From [Leptolyngbya] sp. JSC-1 (GTDB lineage: Bacteria; Cyanobacteriota; Cyanobacteriia; Elainellales; Elainellaceae): 64,000 nucleotides of DNA. The position numbers were made by a program, and so were the translations under genes. Each line of letters opens with the position of its first letter. Within the stretch, counting starts at the first letter, position 1. The notes under the pieces were generated by a model that saw only the letters and a program-made list of their open reading frames with translations, was not told the origin of the DNA and did no database searches. Where the stretch lies: positions 4,781,673 to 4,845,672 of the forward strand of contig KL662191.1 in assembly GCA_000733415.1 (NCBI GenBank), read 5' to 3'. Positions 33,758 to 42,862 of the stretch are shown piece by piece.

Positions 33758-34537
33758 ATGACCTCCAAGAAAGTATCAAGCAGCCGCTCCGTTCCGTCGC
33801 TAGTCGCTCTGATCCTCAAGACTGCTGGCGTGGTGATTACATTGGCTGCCCTGTTGGACATGTTCATCCTGCCGTTACCCTATCAATTTCTGGATCGGTC
33901 GTGGCAGATTAGCTTTGTCACAGCATGGGTCGAGCGGGGAATTGTGCCGCTGGTTGGGATTGTGCTGTTCCTGATTGGCTTCGCGGTTGAAGGTGGCTTA
34001 GAAAAAGAAAAGAAATCCCTTTGGCAAGATCCTCGCTTTTGGGCCTATGTTCTAGCGAGTCTGCTGGGGTTGCTTTATGTGCTGATGTTCCCCTTGCACT
34101 TAAACAATGTGCGGCTGGCTAATCAAAGCGCCATTGAGCAGGTGAATCAGCAGGCTACCGAGGCGGAAACAGAACTTAATAACCAAGTAAATACAGAAAT
34201 TGAGTCACGTCGCCAACAAATTAGCCAACTCCTAACGGCTAGCGACAGCGAAATTTCTCAATTGGTGCAGGCGGGTCAGCTCACTCAAGAACAGGCCAAT
34301 TTGATCAAAGGCTTCAAGGCAAATCCGAGTTCCGTAGAGCCGTTCCTCAAGCAACAGGAAGGCGAGTTGCGCAACCAGGTGCAAACTGAAATTGGCGTCC
34401 GGAAGCAGAAAGCGCAAGAGTCTCGCAAAACGGAAGACCTGAAATCGGGACTGCGGATCGGGCTGAGTAGCCTGCTGTTGGCCGTGGGTTTTATTACCGT
34501 AGGCTGGACTGGGTTGCGAAATCTGCGCCGGAATTGA
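33758..34537 (+). CDS. HpsJ-like membrane protein
   Basis: A 259-residue protein with hydrophobic segments near residues 14-40, 60-80 and 92-112, a long helical, Gln/Glu-rich region (about 125-225) that may form a coiled coil, and a last hydrophobic segment before a basic tail (TVGWTGLRNLRRN). This matches the cyanobacterial HpsJ family, named from the hormogonium polysaccharide locus of Nostoc. Function is not known in detail. It precedes a family 2 glycosyltransferase gene on the same strand by 216 bp. Assignment is from remembered family features. Confidence 0.65.
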   Translation: MTSKKVSSSRSVPSLVALILKTAGVVITLAALLDMFILPLPYQFLDRSWQISFVTAWVERGIVPLVGIVLFLIGFAVEGGLEKEKKSLWQDPRFWAYVLASLLGLLYVLMFPLHLNNVRLANQSAIEQVNQQATEAETELNNQVNTEIESRRQQISQLLTASDSEISQLVQAGQLTQEQANLIKGFKANPSSVEPFLKQQEGELRNQVQTEIGVRKQKAQESRKTEDLKSGLRIGLSSLLLAVGFITVGWTGLRNLRRN

Positions 34538-34753
34538 TGCTTTGTGCTAAATCTTCTTGGCCTCCTAAATCCCCATCTTGACTTCCGATTTCTCGGCGGA
34601 GCCGTACCGATTCTTTTCAGGTGAAGGTAGAGGCACCGGTTGTCAAATTGTAGGTTAGAAACCTAGAGGGACTAATGTACTTCAGTTTCTCAAAGTCCTC
34701 CAAGATTGGGGGATTCAGGGGGCCGTTCGTCTTCTTACTGCCAATTAGAAGTT

Positions 34754-35638
34754 ATGTTTTCGATTTATATTCTTACCTACAACGAAGAGTTAGATATTGC
34801 CGCCTGCATCGAATCGGCTCTACTTTCCGATGATGTGATTGTGGTTGATTCTTGCAGCAGTGACCGCACGGTTGAAATTGCCAAACGCTATCCGGTGCGG
34901 GTCGTGGAGCATGCCTTCGAAAGCCACGGCAAGCAGCGGACTTGGATGCTGGAATCGGTGCCGCCCAAGCACGAGTGGGTTTACATTCTGGAAGCCGACG
35001 AGCGAATGACGCCTGAACTATTTCAGGAGTGCTTGCAGGCGATTCAGACTCAGGAGTCGGTTGGCTACTATGTGGCGGAACGAGTCATGTTCATGGGCCG
35101 CTGGATCCGGCATTGCACCCAATACCCCCGCTATCAGTTGCGCCTGTTGCGGCATGGCAAGGTTTGGTTCACCGATTACGGCCACACCGAACGCGAAGTT
35201 TGTGACGGACCCACCGGAATCCTGCGTGCTACCTATCCGCACTACACCTGTGGCAAGGGCTTCAGCCGCTGGATTGAAAAGCACAACCGCTACTCGACCG
35301 ATGAAGCGATCGAAACGCTGCGCCAGCTCGAAACGGGTTCGGTCAACTGGCAGGCTCTACTGTTTGGCACGACTGAAGTAGAACGCCGCCGAGCACTAAA
35401 GGATCTTTCGTTACGTATCCCGTTTCGGCCCTTGGTACGCTTTTTCTACATGTACATCCTGCTGGGCGGTTGCTTGGACGGGCGAGCGGGCTTTACCTGG
35501 TGCGTCCTGCAAGCTTTTTACGAGTATTTGATTCTGCTCAAGGTCTGGGAAATCCGACACATGCCAGTGCCAACCGTAGAAGCTAATTTGACTCCAACAA
35601 ATGCTCCTGACTTGGTAACGAGCCGCTGCCCGAACTAA
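34754..35638 (+). CDS. family 2 glycosyltransferase
   Basis: A protein of about 294 residues from the ATG at 34754 (MFSIYILTYNEELDIA); upstream in-frame codons do not fit the family. It has the GT-A fold: nucleotide-binding strand SIYILTYNEE, VVDSCSSDRTVEIA, and the DxD-like ADERMTPELF. The C-terminal part (RIPFRPLVRFFYMYILLGGC) is hydrophobic and may attach it to the membrane. It resembles the WaaE/KdtX group acting on glycan cores. Its stop overlaps by four bases the stop of the convergent DUF362 gene. Confidence 0.88.
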   Translation: MFSIYILTYNEELDIAACIESALLSDDVIVVDSCSSDRTVEIAKRYPVRVVEHAFESHGKQRTWMLESVPPKHEWVYILEADERMTPELFQECLQAIQTQESVGYYVAERVMFMGRWIRHCTQYPRYQLRLLRHGKVWFTDYGHTEREVCDGPTGILRATYPHYTCGKGFSRWIEKHNRYSTDEAIETLRQLETGSVNWQALLFGTTEVERRRALKDLSLRIPFRPLVRFFYMYILLGGCLDGRAGFTWCVLQAFYEYLILLKVWEIRHMPVPTVEANLTPTNAPDLVTSRCPN

Positions 35639-36600
35639 CCGCGAGTTGCGTAGGCGCTCATGGGTTCCTTGATGAACCGGATGTATAAATGGCGGAACGT
35701 GGATTTGAGCACGCGGGGCAGGGCAAAATCGATCGGCATTAGCTGAGCTGGTAGCTTCCAGTCATCTACTCGCAGTTCGGCAGGTGTTAGCAGCGGAAAC
35801 TGAATTTCGGCCAGGTCGGGACACAAGCCAAGCCGCTGAGATGCCGCTACGGTGGGGATGATCGCCGGATCGACTGCCAGAACTTCTAGCATGGCTCGAT
35901 CGAGGGCAAATACATCAGCCGATGCACCCAGTACACCCAAGAGACGCGGTTCGCCGTTACTAGGTCCATTGCCCTCGTGGCCAATAATGCCGTCTAGAAT
36001 CGTCAGGTCCGGGTTGATTGTCCGCGCCGTTTCAACCAGCATATTGCCAAAGCGAGCGCTGTCTTTTCCGGCTTCCATATGCCACCAAGCCTTCATTTTG
36101 CCAGGAACACAGCCAAACAAATTTTTCACGCCCAGTGTCAGGGTTAGCTGCACATGGGATTTCACCTTGGGTAAGTTGATCACTACATCGGCTTCCATGG
36201 CTTCTTTCGACAGCAGCAGGTGGTTGAAATCCTGACTCACCGTTTTATAGCGTCGGCCTTGGAAGTCAATAATCGGCAGCTTCAGCTCGTCCAAAATAAA
36301 CTGATAGCCATTGGCAACCGCTACACCTCTGGCGCTCCCAAAAGCAGGACTATCGCCCAAGAACGGATGCCCACCTGCTTCTTGCACCAGCCGCGCCACC
36401 CAGTAGACGAGTTCTGGGCGAGTCGTACAGTCCTTGCCCGGTTTGGCTCCCGTCAGCAAATTAGGCTTCAGCAATACACGATCGCCTGGTTTCACAAAAG
36501 CCGTTATGCCGCCCAAGGGGTCCAACACTTGTCTAAGGGCTGCTTCCAGCATCGACTGTTCATAAGACGTAGCTCGCACAAAACTCACGCTAGCTGCCAT
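35635..36600 (-). CDS. DUF362 domain protein
   Basis: A 321-residue protein that fits the DUF362 family: VKPGDRVLLKPNLLTGAKPG, EAGGHPFLGDSPAFGSARG, NLPKVKSHVQLTLTLGVKN and LFGCVPGKMKAWWHMEAG. The GDSP and LPKVKSH motifs are the family core. Some relatives carry ferredoxin domains; this one does not. The function is unknown. It is convergent with the glycosyltransferase gene. A tandem duplication lies just upstream of its start. Confidence 0.85.
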   Translation of the reverse strand: MAASVSFVRATSYEQSMLEAALRQVLDPLGGITAFVKPGDRVLLKPNLLTGAKPGKDCTTRPELVYWVARLVQEAGGHPFLGDSPAFGSARGVAVANGYQFILDELKLPIIDFQGRRYKTVSQDFNHLLLSKEAMEADVVINLPKVKSHVQLTLTLGVKNLFGCVPGKMKAWWHMEAGKDSARFGNMLVETARTINPDLTILDGIIGHEGNGPSNGEPRLLGVLGASADVFALDRAMLEVLAVDPAIIPTVAASQRLGLCPDLAEIQFPLLTPAELRVDDWKLPAQLMPIDFALPRVLKSTFRHLYIRFIKEPMSAYATRG

Positions 36601-36609
36601 GCAACCCCC

Positions 36610-36631
36610 TTGCTCAAATCTTGCTCAAATG
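36610..36631. repeat. 11-bp tandem duplication
   Basis: TTGCTCAAATC (36610-36620) is followed by TTGCTCAAATG (36621-36631), just upstream of the DUF362 start. Confidence 0.8.
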
Positions 36632-36680
36632 TGGAATTGAAGAAATTGAATCTGGATTCTTTCCTATCTTAAAGTGCTGG

Positions 36681-36728
36681 TAACCCGCAAAGCCGGGTTT
36701 GGTTAGTGTAGGCGCGGTTTGAACCACC
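36681..36728. repeat. partial copy of the MITE-like repeat
   Basis: TAACCCGCAAAGCCGGGTTT, then GGTTAGTGTAGGCGCGGTTT and GAACCACC. It matches the right half of the 1971-2084 repeat, in the spacer between DUF362 and the 36735 gene. Confidence 0.55.
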
Positions 36729-36734
36729 AGCTTC

Positions 36735-37025
36735 TTAGCGGCTGCGATTTAATGCGGTGATCCGTTCAGCGTTGGAGAAAATGCCTTCGCCTTGCAGTTG
36801 GGTCAGAGATGGTTTCACCTCAACTTTGACCACATTGGCGATATTGACCATCACCGTCTGCTCGTCTAGGTTGAGAATCCACCAGTCTTTTTGCAAAATG
36901 TGGCGGACTTCAATCCGCATGTCGTGGCGGGTCTCATCTTCCAAAGCTGCCGGAATCATGAAGGATTCGGTTTGGCCATTGAGATAGTAGAACGTAAGCT
37001 GAGTATAGTCTGACTGACTGTGCAT
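36735..37025 (-). CDS. conserved hypothetical protein, 96 aa
   Basis: A small soluble beta-rich protein: YTQLTFYYLNGQTESFMIP, HDMRIEVRHILQKDWWILNL, TVMVNIANVVKVEVKPS. It has no signal peptide. Similar short proteins are common in cyanobacteria and lack an assigned role; the alternating strands suggest a small beta-barrel. It lies 34 bp after a possible small gene (37060-37233) on the same strand and diverges from sigG. Confidence 0.6.
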   Translation of the reverse strand: MHSQSDYTQLTFYYLNGQTESFMIPAALEDETRHDMRIEVRHILQKDWWILNLDEQTVMVNIANVVKVEVKPSLTQLQGEGIFSNAERITALNRSR

Positions 37026-37059
37026 AGCGTGACTCCAGAATTGCAGCGCCTACCCTAGA

Positions 37060-37233
37060 TTAATAGCTCAAACCCGGATAATCGGCTCGATTGCTGCAAT
37101 AAACTTCAGGATTTTGGCTCACAGTTGCTGATGTACGGCGAGAAAACCGTCCTACTGGTGGACGCAATTGGGGCGTTGGCAGCGCAAAATTGCCAAAGTT
37201 GGGATTGGTGTTGCCTAAGCTGGTTTGCCTCAC
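37060..37233 (-). CDS. possible small protein, 57 aa
   Basis: An open frame from GTG at 37233 (or GTG at 37245) to TAA at 37060. The GTG at 37233 has a strong GGAGGTGA site 5-6 bases upstream, which favours it. The product is basic and rich in Asn, Pro, Arg and Ser (NTNPNFGNFALPTPQLRPPV, later YCSNRADYPGLSY), with no known domain and no membrane segment. It lies between sigG (opposite strand) and the 36735 gene and may be co-transcribed with the latter. It could be a chance frame. Confidence 0.4.
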   Translation of the reverse strand: MRQTSLGNTNPNFGNFALPTPQLRPPVGRFSRRTSATVSQNPEVYCSNRADYPGLSY

Positions 37234-37305
37234 ATTCACCTCCACGAGCAGCCGGATACCAATTTCGACTTTGAACCTTCGTTATAAAGGGGAACCTCGG
37301 AACTT

Positions 37306-38013
37306 ATGTCAGCGTCTTCTAAAAACGGAAGTCCTCAAAGTCAAGTTCTGCGCATGAGTAGTGAATCTCTACCCGTATCTTGGTCAGCAGTTGAGGCAAT
37401 CGCTCCTCACACATCGGTTTCCGCTGAAAAACTCTCGAATTACGATCTGATTTTGCAGTGTCAGGCAGGGTTCCGCCCCGGCAAAGCCTTATTTGCTGAA
37501 CTGATGCGGCGCTATCATCCCCATGTAGAAAAATTGCTCTACCATCTAGCGCCTGATTGGACCGATCGGGCTGACCTAGCCCAGGAGGTGTGGATTCGCG
37601 TCTACCGCAACATCAAACGGCTACAGGAACCAGTGAAGTTTCGCGGCTGGCTGAGCCGTATCACCACTAACCTGTTCTATGACGAGTTACGCAAACGCAA
37701 GCGCAACAGTGTGCCCCTCTCGTTAGACGCACCCTTGGCGGTAGAGGACGGAGAGCTGGACTGGGAACTGGCTTCCGCTACCCCAGGACCGGCTGAAGAG
37801 TTGGCCACTCAGGAATTTTACGAGCAGCTTCGCCACGCGATTGCCGATCTGCCAGAAGTTTTCCGGACTACGATCGTGCTACGCGAAATTGAAGGTATGG
37901 CCTATGAGGAGATTGCTGAGATTACCGGAGTTTCGTTGGGTACGGTCAAATCTAGAATTGCCAGGGCGCGTCAGCGGCTTCAGGAACAATTGCAGCAGTA
38001 TCTTGATGCGTAG
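37306..38013 (+). CDS. sigG: ECF-type RNA polymerase sigma factor, SigG-like
   Basis: A 235-residue group 4 sigma factor. Region 2 spans about residues 70-130 (FAELMRRYHPHVEKLLYHLA, DRADLAQEVWIRVYRNI, FRGWLSRITTNLFYDELRKR). Region 4 spans about 170-225 (LPEVFRTTIVLREIEGMAYE, EIAEITGVSLGTVKSRIARA). The long N-terminus and overall sequence fit cyanobacterial SigG, an essential envelope-stress type sigma in Synechocystis. A gene for an anti-sigma-like membrane protein follows 258 bp downstream on the same strand. Confidence 0.92.
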   Translation: MSASSKNGSPQSQVLRMSSESLPVSWSAVEAIAPHTSVSAEKLSNYDLILQCQAGFRPGKALFAELMRRYHPHVEKLLYHLAPDWTDRADLAQEVWIRVYRNIKRLQEPVKFRGWLSRITTNLFYDELRKRKRNSVPLSLDAPLAVEDGELDWELASATPGPAEELATQEFYEQLRHAIADLPEVFRTTIVLREIEGMAYEEIAEITGVSLGTVKSRIARARQRLQEQLQQYLDA

Positions 38014-38271
38014 CGAATTTATCACAAGCCGTCTAAAGTATGAAGTGGATTTGACCCTACACCCCCATCCTTGTTTACGGGTGTTATAGTTGCGACGGAT
38101 GGATGATTCCAAGTTCAGTAGCCTTATCTAAGGAGTGATCAGTCATAGACCGTGATTCTGCCTAGTGCAAGATACCCAGAGTTTGGCCGGCTCATTACAC
38201 TATTTAGAGACTCTAATCGGAGACTTGAGGTAATTCATTAATATCGGCTTCTAATTCCAGAGACTCTCAAC

Positions 38272-38853
38272 ATGATCAACCATCTTGATGAATTTGACGA
38301 ACGCAACAACCCCAAAGAGTCGATCAATACTGAGCAGAGCAACGAATGCCTTATTGCCGAATCCAGTGCTGAAGCTCATCCAGAGCTATGTTGTATAATG
38401 CAGCGCGACCGGTTTGAGCTACTTAGCGCTTACCTGGATGGCGAGGTTTCGGCTAACGAGCGGCGGCAAGTTGAACAGTGGCTGGCTACGGATGCCAAAA
38501 CGCAGCAACTCTACACGCGGTTGCTCACCCTGCGACAGCGGCTGCATACGCTACCCATCGCCCAGTCTGAACAAAGCGTTGATCAGCTAGTTGATCGGGT
38601 AACAGCGCGGATTGAGCGTCAGCCGAAGCGGTTAATGTGGGGTGGTTTGGCGGCAGCAGCTGTCCTAATTGGTGCCCTGTTTAGCGCCCTACCGCAAAAC
38701 AATTACGCTCCGTCGATAGCCGACTCGCTGACACCCAATGAGGATGTCCCCAGCGATGGCTTAATGATTGCGATCAACCACCCACCCATTGAAATCCCTA
38801 AGGCTGCCGTTGCTCCTGGTGTTCTTCAGGACTCTCCCCAAACGATTCGGTAG
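38272..38853 (+). CDS. anti-sigma factor-like membrane protein
   Basis: A 193-residue protein. The cytoplasmic domain at about 40-90 (FELLSAYLDGEVSANERRQV EQW) has the anti-sigma LLSAYLDGE start, but the H-x3-C-x2-C zinc motif is absent (QWLATDAKTQQ at that place). One membrane helix follows (LMWGGLAAAAVLIGALFSAL), then a short periplasmic tail. It probably holds SigG at the membrane; the neighbouring sigma gene supports this. Regulation by proteolysis or a partner is inferred only. Confidence 0.8.
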   Translation: MINHLDEFDERNNPKESINTEQSNECLIAESSAEAHPELCCIMQRDRFELLSAYLDGEVSANERRQVEQWLATDAKTQQLYTRLLTLRQRLHTLPIAQSEQSVDQLVDRVTARIERQPKRLMWGGLAAAAVLIGALFSALPQNNYAPSIADSLTPNEDVPSDGLMIAINHPPIEIPKAAVAPGVLQDSPQTIR

Positions 38854-38911
38854 TTACAGCCTTAGTTGCTGATTGATTCTTAGTTTGAACTTGTGACGTA
38901 AATATAGAATC

Positions 38912-39355
38912 CTACAGGCGGTGCTCTGCTTGGCTACCCGTTGGGCTACCCCAGCGTCCTTGAGGCAGCAGAATGCCGCCAAGTTTGTTTACCAGCGTTT
39001 TGTCCATCTGGTACACCCAAGCCTGCCCTAGAGAGCGGTGATTCAAGTCAAATACCTCTGCCGCCACGCGAACGTATTCATTCTGCTCCGTAGGCCGATT
39101 GGGATCATAATCTTCGAGCTGATCGAGGTGAGTCAGTATCGCTGGATCGGCAAACGAAAGTAGGAAGCCATATACTGGACTATTGCCAACCGTCATAGCT
39201 GGGTAGCCAAAGGGTAAATCGTACAGTTGGCCGATCATAATGGCTGCTTGTGCATGCAGAACTCGGCCTTGGCAGTAGCGCTCATAGTTAATCTCACCGG
39301 GCTTCAGCGTGCCGTAGACGAATACTTTTAGTGGATTAGATTCAGCCTTTTCCAT
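38912..39355 (-). CDS. gamma-glutamylcyclotransferase-fold protein (AIG2-like)
   Basis: A 147-residue protein with the family loop FVYGTLKPGEINYERYC near the N-terminus, the substrate-binding region IGQLYDLPFGYPAMTVG, and HLDQLEDYDPNRPTEQNEYV. The Glu in LEDYDP or the nearby pair would be the catalytic acid. Members act on gamma-glutamyl amines or peptides; the exact substrate is unknown. It diverges from leuS. Confidence 0.88.
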   Translation of the reverse strand: MEKAESNPLKVFVYGTLKPGEINYERYCQGRVLHAQAAIMIGQLYDLPFGYPAMTVGNSPVYGFLLSFADPAILTHLDQLEDYDPNRPTEQNEYVRVAAEVFDLNHRSLGQAWVYQMDKTLVNKLGGILLPQGRWGSPTGSQAEHRL

Positions 39356-39510
39356 CTCGGTGAAGTCATTGATGCGGTGTGAGGTGGCTAAAGTCGTAAA
39401 TCAAGTTGCCTGAAGAGGAACCAAATCTCTTTGCTATCCGTCCCCTGCATCTTTCACCCTTCCTTTAGAATGGTGTAGAAACAGCTCACTCATCCATAGG
39501 AGATCAGTGC

Positions 39511-42093
39511 GTGGAGTCCCGTTATAATCCGGCAGCAATTGAGGACAAATGGCAGCAGCATTGGGCCGAGCAGGGTGTGGACCAAACCCCGGAAGCGACC
39601 GATAAGCCCAAATTTTATGCGCTGTCGATGTTCCCCTATCCCTCCGGCAACCTGCACATGGGGCATGTCCGTAACTATACCATCACCGATGTGATCGCGC
39701 GGGTGCGGCGGATGCAGGGCTATCGGGTACTTCATCCAATGGGTTGGGATGCCTTTGGGCTGCCAGCCGAGAATGCCGCGATTGATCGAGGCGTGCATCC
39801 AGCCAAATGGACCTACCAGAATGTTGCGCAGATGCGGGCACAGTTGCAGCGCTTGGGGTTGTCCTATGACTGGAAGCGGGAAGTCACCACCTGCTCGCCC
39901 GACTACTACCGCTGGACCCAGTGGATTTTCTTGGAGTTTTTGAAGGCGGGCCTTGCCTATCAGAAAGAGGCGGCTGTGAACTGGGACCCGGTTGACCAAA
40001 CGGTTTTAGCAAACGAGCAGGTAGACAGCGAAGGGCGTTCCTGGCGATCCGGCGCCATGGTAGAGCGGCGTCTGCTAAAGCAGTGGTTCTTCAAAATCAC
40101 CGCCTATGCGGACCAGTTGCTCAAGGATCTTGAACAGCTCGATGGCTGGCCGGAACGAGTGCGGTTGATGCAGGAGAACTGGATTGGCAAATCGACCGGA
40201 GCCGAAGTGGTGTTTACAACCGAAGCCGGAGATGAGCTGCCGATTTTTACCACCCGTCCGGATACGCTTTGGGGCGCGACCTTCATGGTGCTGTCGCCAG
40301 AGCATCCCTTGGTCGAGAAATTGACTACAGCTAAGCAGGCAAAGCAGGTCAAAGCCTATCAAGCCGAAGCGGCGAGTAAGAGCGAGATTGACCGTACCGC
40401 TGAGGATCGGGAAAAAACCGGCGTCTGGACCGGCAGCTATGCGATTAACCCAGTGAATGACGAGCGAATACCGATCTGGATCGCCGATTATGTGCTGATG
40501 GGTTACGGTACCGGCGCAATTATGGCGGTTCCAGCCCATGACCAGCGTGACTTTGAGTTTGCCAAAAAATTCAACCTGCCGATTAAAGTGGTGGTGCAGC
40601 CGCCGGATCAGACCATTGATGCGGATACCATGATTGAAGCCTATCCCCATGATGGCGTCATGGTGCATTCCGGTCCCTTAGATGGAGTGCCTGCTGGCAA
40701 GGGAGCCGGTCAAAGTGTGGAGGCGGCAGTGCAGTGGTTGGAGCAGCATGGCAAGGGTACGGGCACCGCTAATTATCGCCTGCGGGATTGGTTGATTTCC
40801 CGTCAACGCTACTGGGGCTGCCCGATTCCGGTGGTGCACTGTCCGAGCTGCGGCATCGTGCCGGTCCCCGATGATCAGCTGCCGGTTTGCTTGCCTGAAG
40901 ACGTAGAGTTCTCTGGACGCGGTCCCTCTCCGTTGGCGAAATTGGAATCCTGGATCAATGTCCCCTGTCCGAGCTGCGGAGAACCGGCCCGCCGGGAAAC
41001 TGACACGATGGATACATTCATTTGTTCGTCCTGGTATTACCTGCGCTATCCAGATGCCTGCAATGAGCAGCAAGTGTTCGACCCGGCCAAAACCAACGAC
41101 TGGATGCCGGTGGATCAGTATGTGGGTGGAATCGAGCACGCGATTTTGCATCTTCTTTACTCGCGCTTCTTTACCAAGGTGCTGCGAGACCGGGGCTTGC
41201 TCAACTTTGATGAACCGTTCAAGCGCTTATTGACCCAGGGTATGGTGCAGGCTGCCGCCTACAAAAACCCGAAAACCGGCAAGTATTTTGCTCCCAGTCA
41301 GCTTGATTTGTCGAATCCCACAGATCCGGAAACCGGCGAACCGCTGGAAGTGGTCTTTGAGAAGATGTCGAAGTCGAAGTACAACGGCATTGACCCAGAG
41401 CAAGTGCTGGCGAAATATGGAGCCGATACCGCACGCATGTTTATCTTGTTCAAAGCGCCGCCGGAGAAAGATCTGGAGTGGGATGATGCCGATGTCGAGG
41501 GCCAGTTCCGCTTTTTAAACCGGGTATGGCGTTTGGTCACCGAATTCACTGAGCGCAATGCTGGTCAACGGTCGGGCCAGAAATTGGGCCAGGGGCAGTT
41601 GAGCAAGGCAGAAAAAGATCTGCGCTATGCCATTCACTATGCGATTCAGCAGGTGAGTGAAGACTTGGAGGGCGATTACCAGTTCAATACTGCCGTTTCG
41701 GAGCTGATGAAACTGAGTAATGCCCTCAGCGATGCGACCTGCAAAGATTCGCCCATCTATGCGGAAGGGATTGAAACCTTGTTGCGCCTATTGGCCCCCT
41801 TCGCGCCTCACTTGGCTGAAGAACTGTGGCATAGCCTGAGGCATGACGATTCGGTGCATCAGCAAGCTTGGCCGCAAGCTGATCCGTCTGCCTTGGTGGT
41901 GGATGAAATTGCGCTGGTGATTCAAATCATGGGGAAAACTCGCGGCACGATTCAGGTGCCCGCTCAGGCCGACAAGCAGATGCTGGAGCAGTATGCCCGC
42001 GAATCGGAATTAGCACAAAAATACATTGCCGGTAAAGATATTAAAAAGGTGATTGTCGTGCCTGGTAAGTTGGTGAATTTTGTGGTGGAATGA
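39511..42093 (+). CDS. leuS: leucyl-tRNA synthetase
   Basis: An 860-residue class I aminoacyl-tRNA synthetase. Start is GTG at 39511 with AGGAGA upstream. The HIGH signature reads HMGH in SGNLHMGHVRNYTITDV, the CP1 editing domain includes FTTRPDTLWGATFM and GTGAIMAVPAHDQRDFEF, zinc-binding CPSCGIVPVP and CPSCGEPARR occur, and KMSKS is in FEKMSKSKYNG. The C-terminal tRNA-binding region is complete. It is the first gene of a unit with a lipoprotein gene 16 bp downstream. Confidence 0.98.
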   Translation: MESRYNPAAIEDKWQQHWAEQGVDQTPEATDKPKFYALSMFPYPSGNLHMGHVRNYTITDVIARVRRMQGYRVLHPMGWDAFGLPAENAAIDRGVHPAKWTYQNVAQMRAQLQRLGLSYDWKREVTTCSPDYYRWTQWIFLEFLKAGLAYQKEAAVNWDPVDQTVLANEQVDSEGRSWRSGAMVERRLLKQWFFKITAYADQLLKDLEQLDGWPERVRLMQENWIGKSTGAEVVFTTEAGDELPIFTTRPDTLWGATFMVLSPEHPLVEKLTTAKQAKQVKAYQAEAASKSEIDRTAEDREKTGVWTGSYAINPVNDERIPIWIADYVLMGYGTGAIMAVPAHDQRDFEFAKKFNLPIKVVVQPPDQTIDADTMIEAYPHDGVMVHSGPLDGVPAGKGAGQSVEAAVQWLEQHGKGTGTANYRLRDWLISRQRYWGCPIPVVHCPSCGIVPVPDDQLPVCLPEDVEFSGRGPSPLAKLESWINVPCPSCGEPARRETDTMDTFICSSWYYLRYPDACNEQQVFDPAKTNDWMPVDQYVGGIEHAILHLLYSRFFTKVLRDRGLLNFDEPFKRLLTQGMVQAAAYKNPKTGKYFAPSQLDLSNPTDPETGEPLEVVFEKMSKSKYNGIDPEQVLAKYGADTARMFILFKAPPEKDLEWDDADVEGQFRFLNRVWRLVTEFTERNAGQRSGQKLGQGQLSKAEKDLRYAIHYAIQQVSEDLEGDYQFNTAVSELMKLSNALSDATCKDSPIYAEGIETLLRLLAPFAPHLAEELWHSLRHDDSVHQQAWPQADPSALVVDEIALVIQIMGKTRGTIQVPAQADKQMLEQYARESELAQKYIAGKDIKKVIVVPGKLVNFVVE

Positions 42094-42109
42094 TGCCGGG
42101 AGGGTTGTC

Positions 42110-42823
42110 ATGAAGCCACGTCAGGCCATCTATTTGCTGTTAGGGATCGGGTTGAGTATCGGCGGCTGCACTTCGTTGGGTTCGGCGAAGCAGGCCGCGA
42201 CTTCAGACACTTCGCTGGTTGCCCCTGTGGAATCGCCAGCAGAATCGCCAGTAGAATTGCTTGCGGAAAATGCTGGTCCTAGTTCTGTAACCGAAAAACT
42301 TCGCCCTGATACGCGCATCATGCCGATGACGATTGAAGGGGAAGTCGTTGAAATGGAACTGCGCCTGTTCGATCAGTCCGCGCTGCCGTTCACGACCTAT
42401 GTACCGAAAAAGGATTTTCAGGACAAGGTCGATAGTTCCGATCAGGGTACGGTAGCTCAGTTTATTTTCAGTCCCGGCGGCAAAAAAGACGAGACTGCCT
42501 ATGTGCAAATCTTCATGCCGTCTCGCCGCACCACTGTGGAAGAGATGCGCGAACTGCTGCTGAGCGAGAATGGCTTGTTGGCAACTAATAACTGGGAATT
42601 GGTCGATCGCACCGATATTGTCAGCTATGCTTGGGCACGAGAAAAGCTAATCTATCAGCAGCGGACTGACAAAACAGATTATTTTGGCTCAATTTATATC
42701 GGCGATTACCGAGGGCGTTCCTTTTATGCCTTGACCCACTATCCAGTCGAGTATGGGGATGGGTTTGAGCCGCGCTCGACGATTATGCTAGAGAACCTGC
42801 AATTTCGCGACGAACGCTCTTGA
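42110..42823 (+). CDS. lipoprotein of unknown function
   Basis: A 237-residue protein from ATG 42110 with GGGAGGG upstream; it follows leuS by 16 bp. The N-terminus MKPRQAIYLLLGIGLSIGGC has a positively charged start, a hydrophobic core and a lipobox ending at Cys, so it should be lipid-anchored outside the inner membrane. A 12-bp in-frame tandem repeat (42230-42253) encodes ESPAESPVELL in the linker. The mature domain is beta-rich with conserved-looking YVPKKDFQDKVDSSDQG. No known family was recognised. Confidence 0.72.
   Translation: MKPRQAIYLLLGIGLSIGGCTSLGSAKQAATSDTSLVAPVESPAESPVELLAENAGPSSVTEKLRPDTRIMPMTIEGEVVEMELRLFDQSALPFTTYVPKKDFQDKVDSSDQGTVAQFIFSPGGKKDETAYVQIFMPSRRTTVEEMRELLLSENGLLATNNWELVDRTDIVSYAWAREKLIYQQRTDKTDYFGSIYIGDYRGRSFYALTHYPVEYGDGFEPRSTIMLENLQFRDERS
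42230..42253. repeat. 12-bp in-frame tandem duplication in the lipoprotein gene
   Basis: GAATCGCCAGCA is followed by GAATCGCCAGTA and a diverged third copy GAATTGCTTGCG. It encodes the linker after the lipidated Cys. Confidence 0.85.
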
Positions 42824-42862
42824 TAATGCTCGCCTGAAGTGGTTGGCATCTAGTGACCATTC

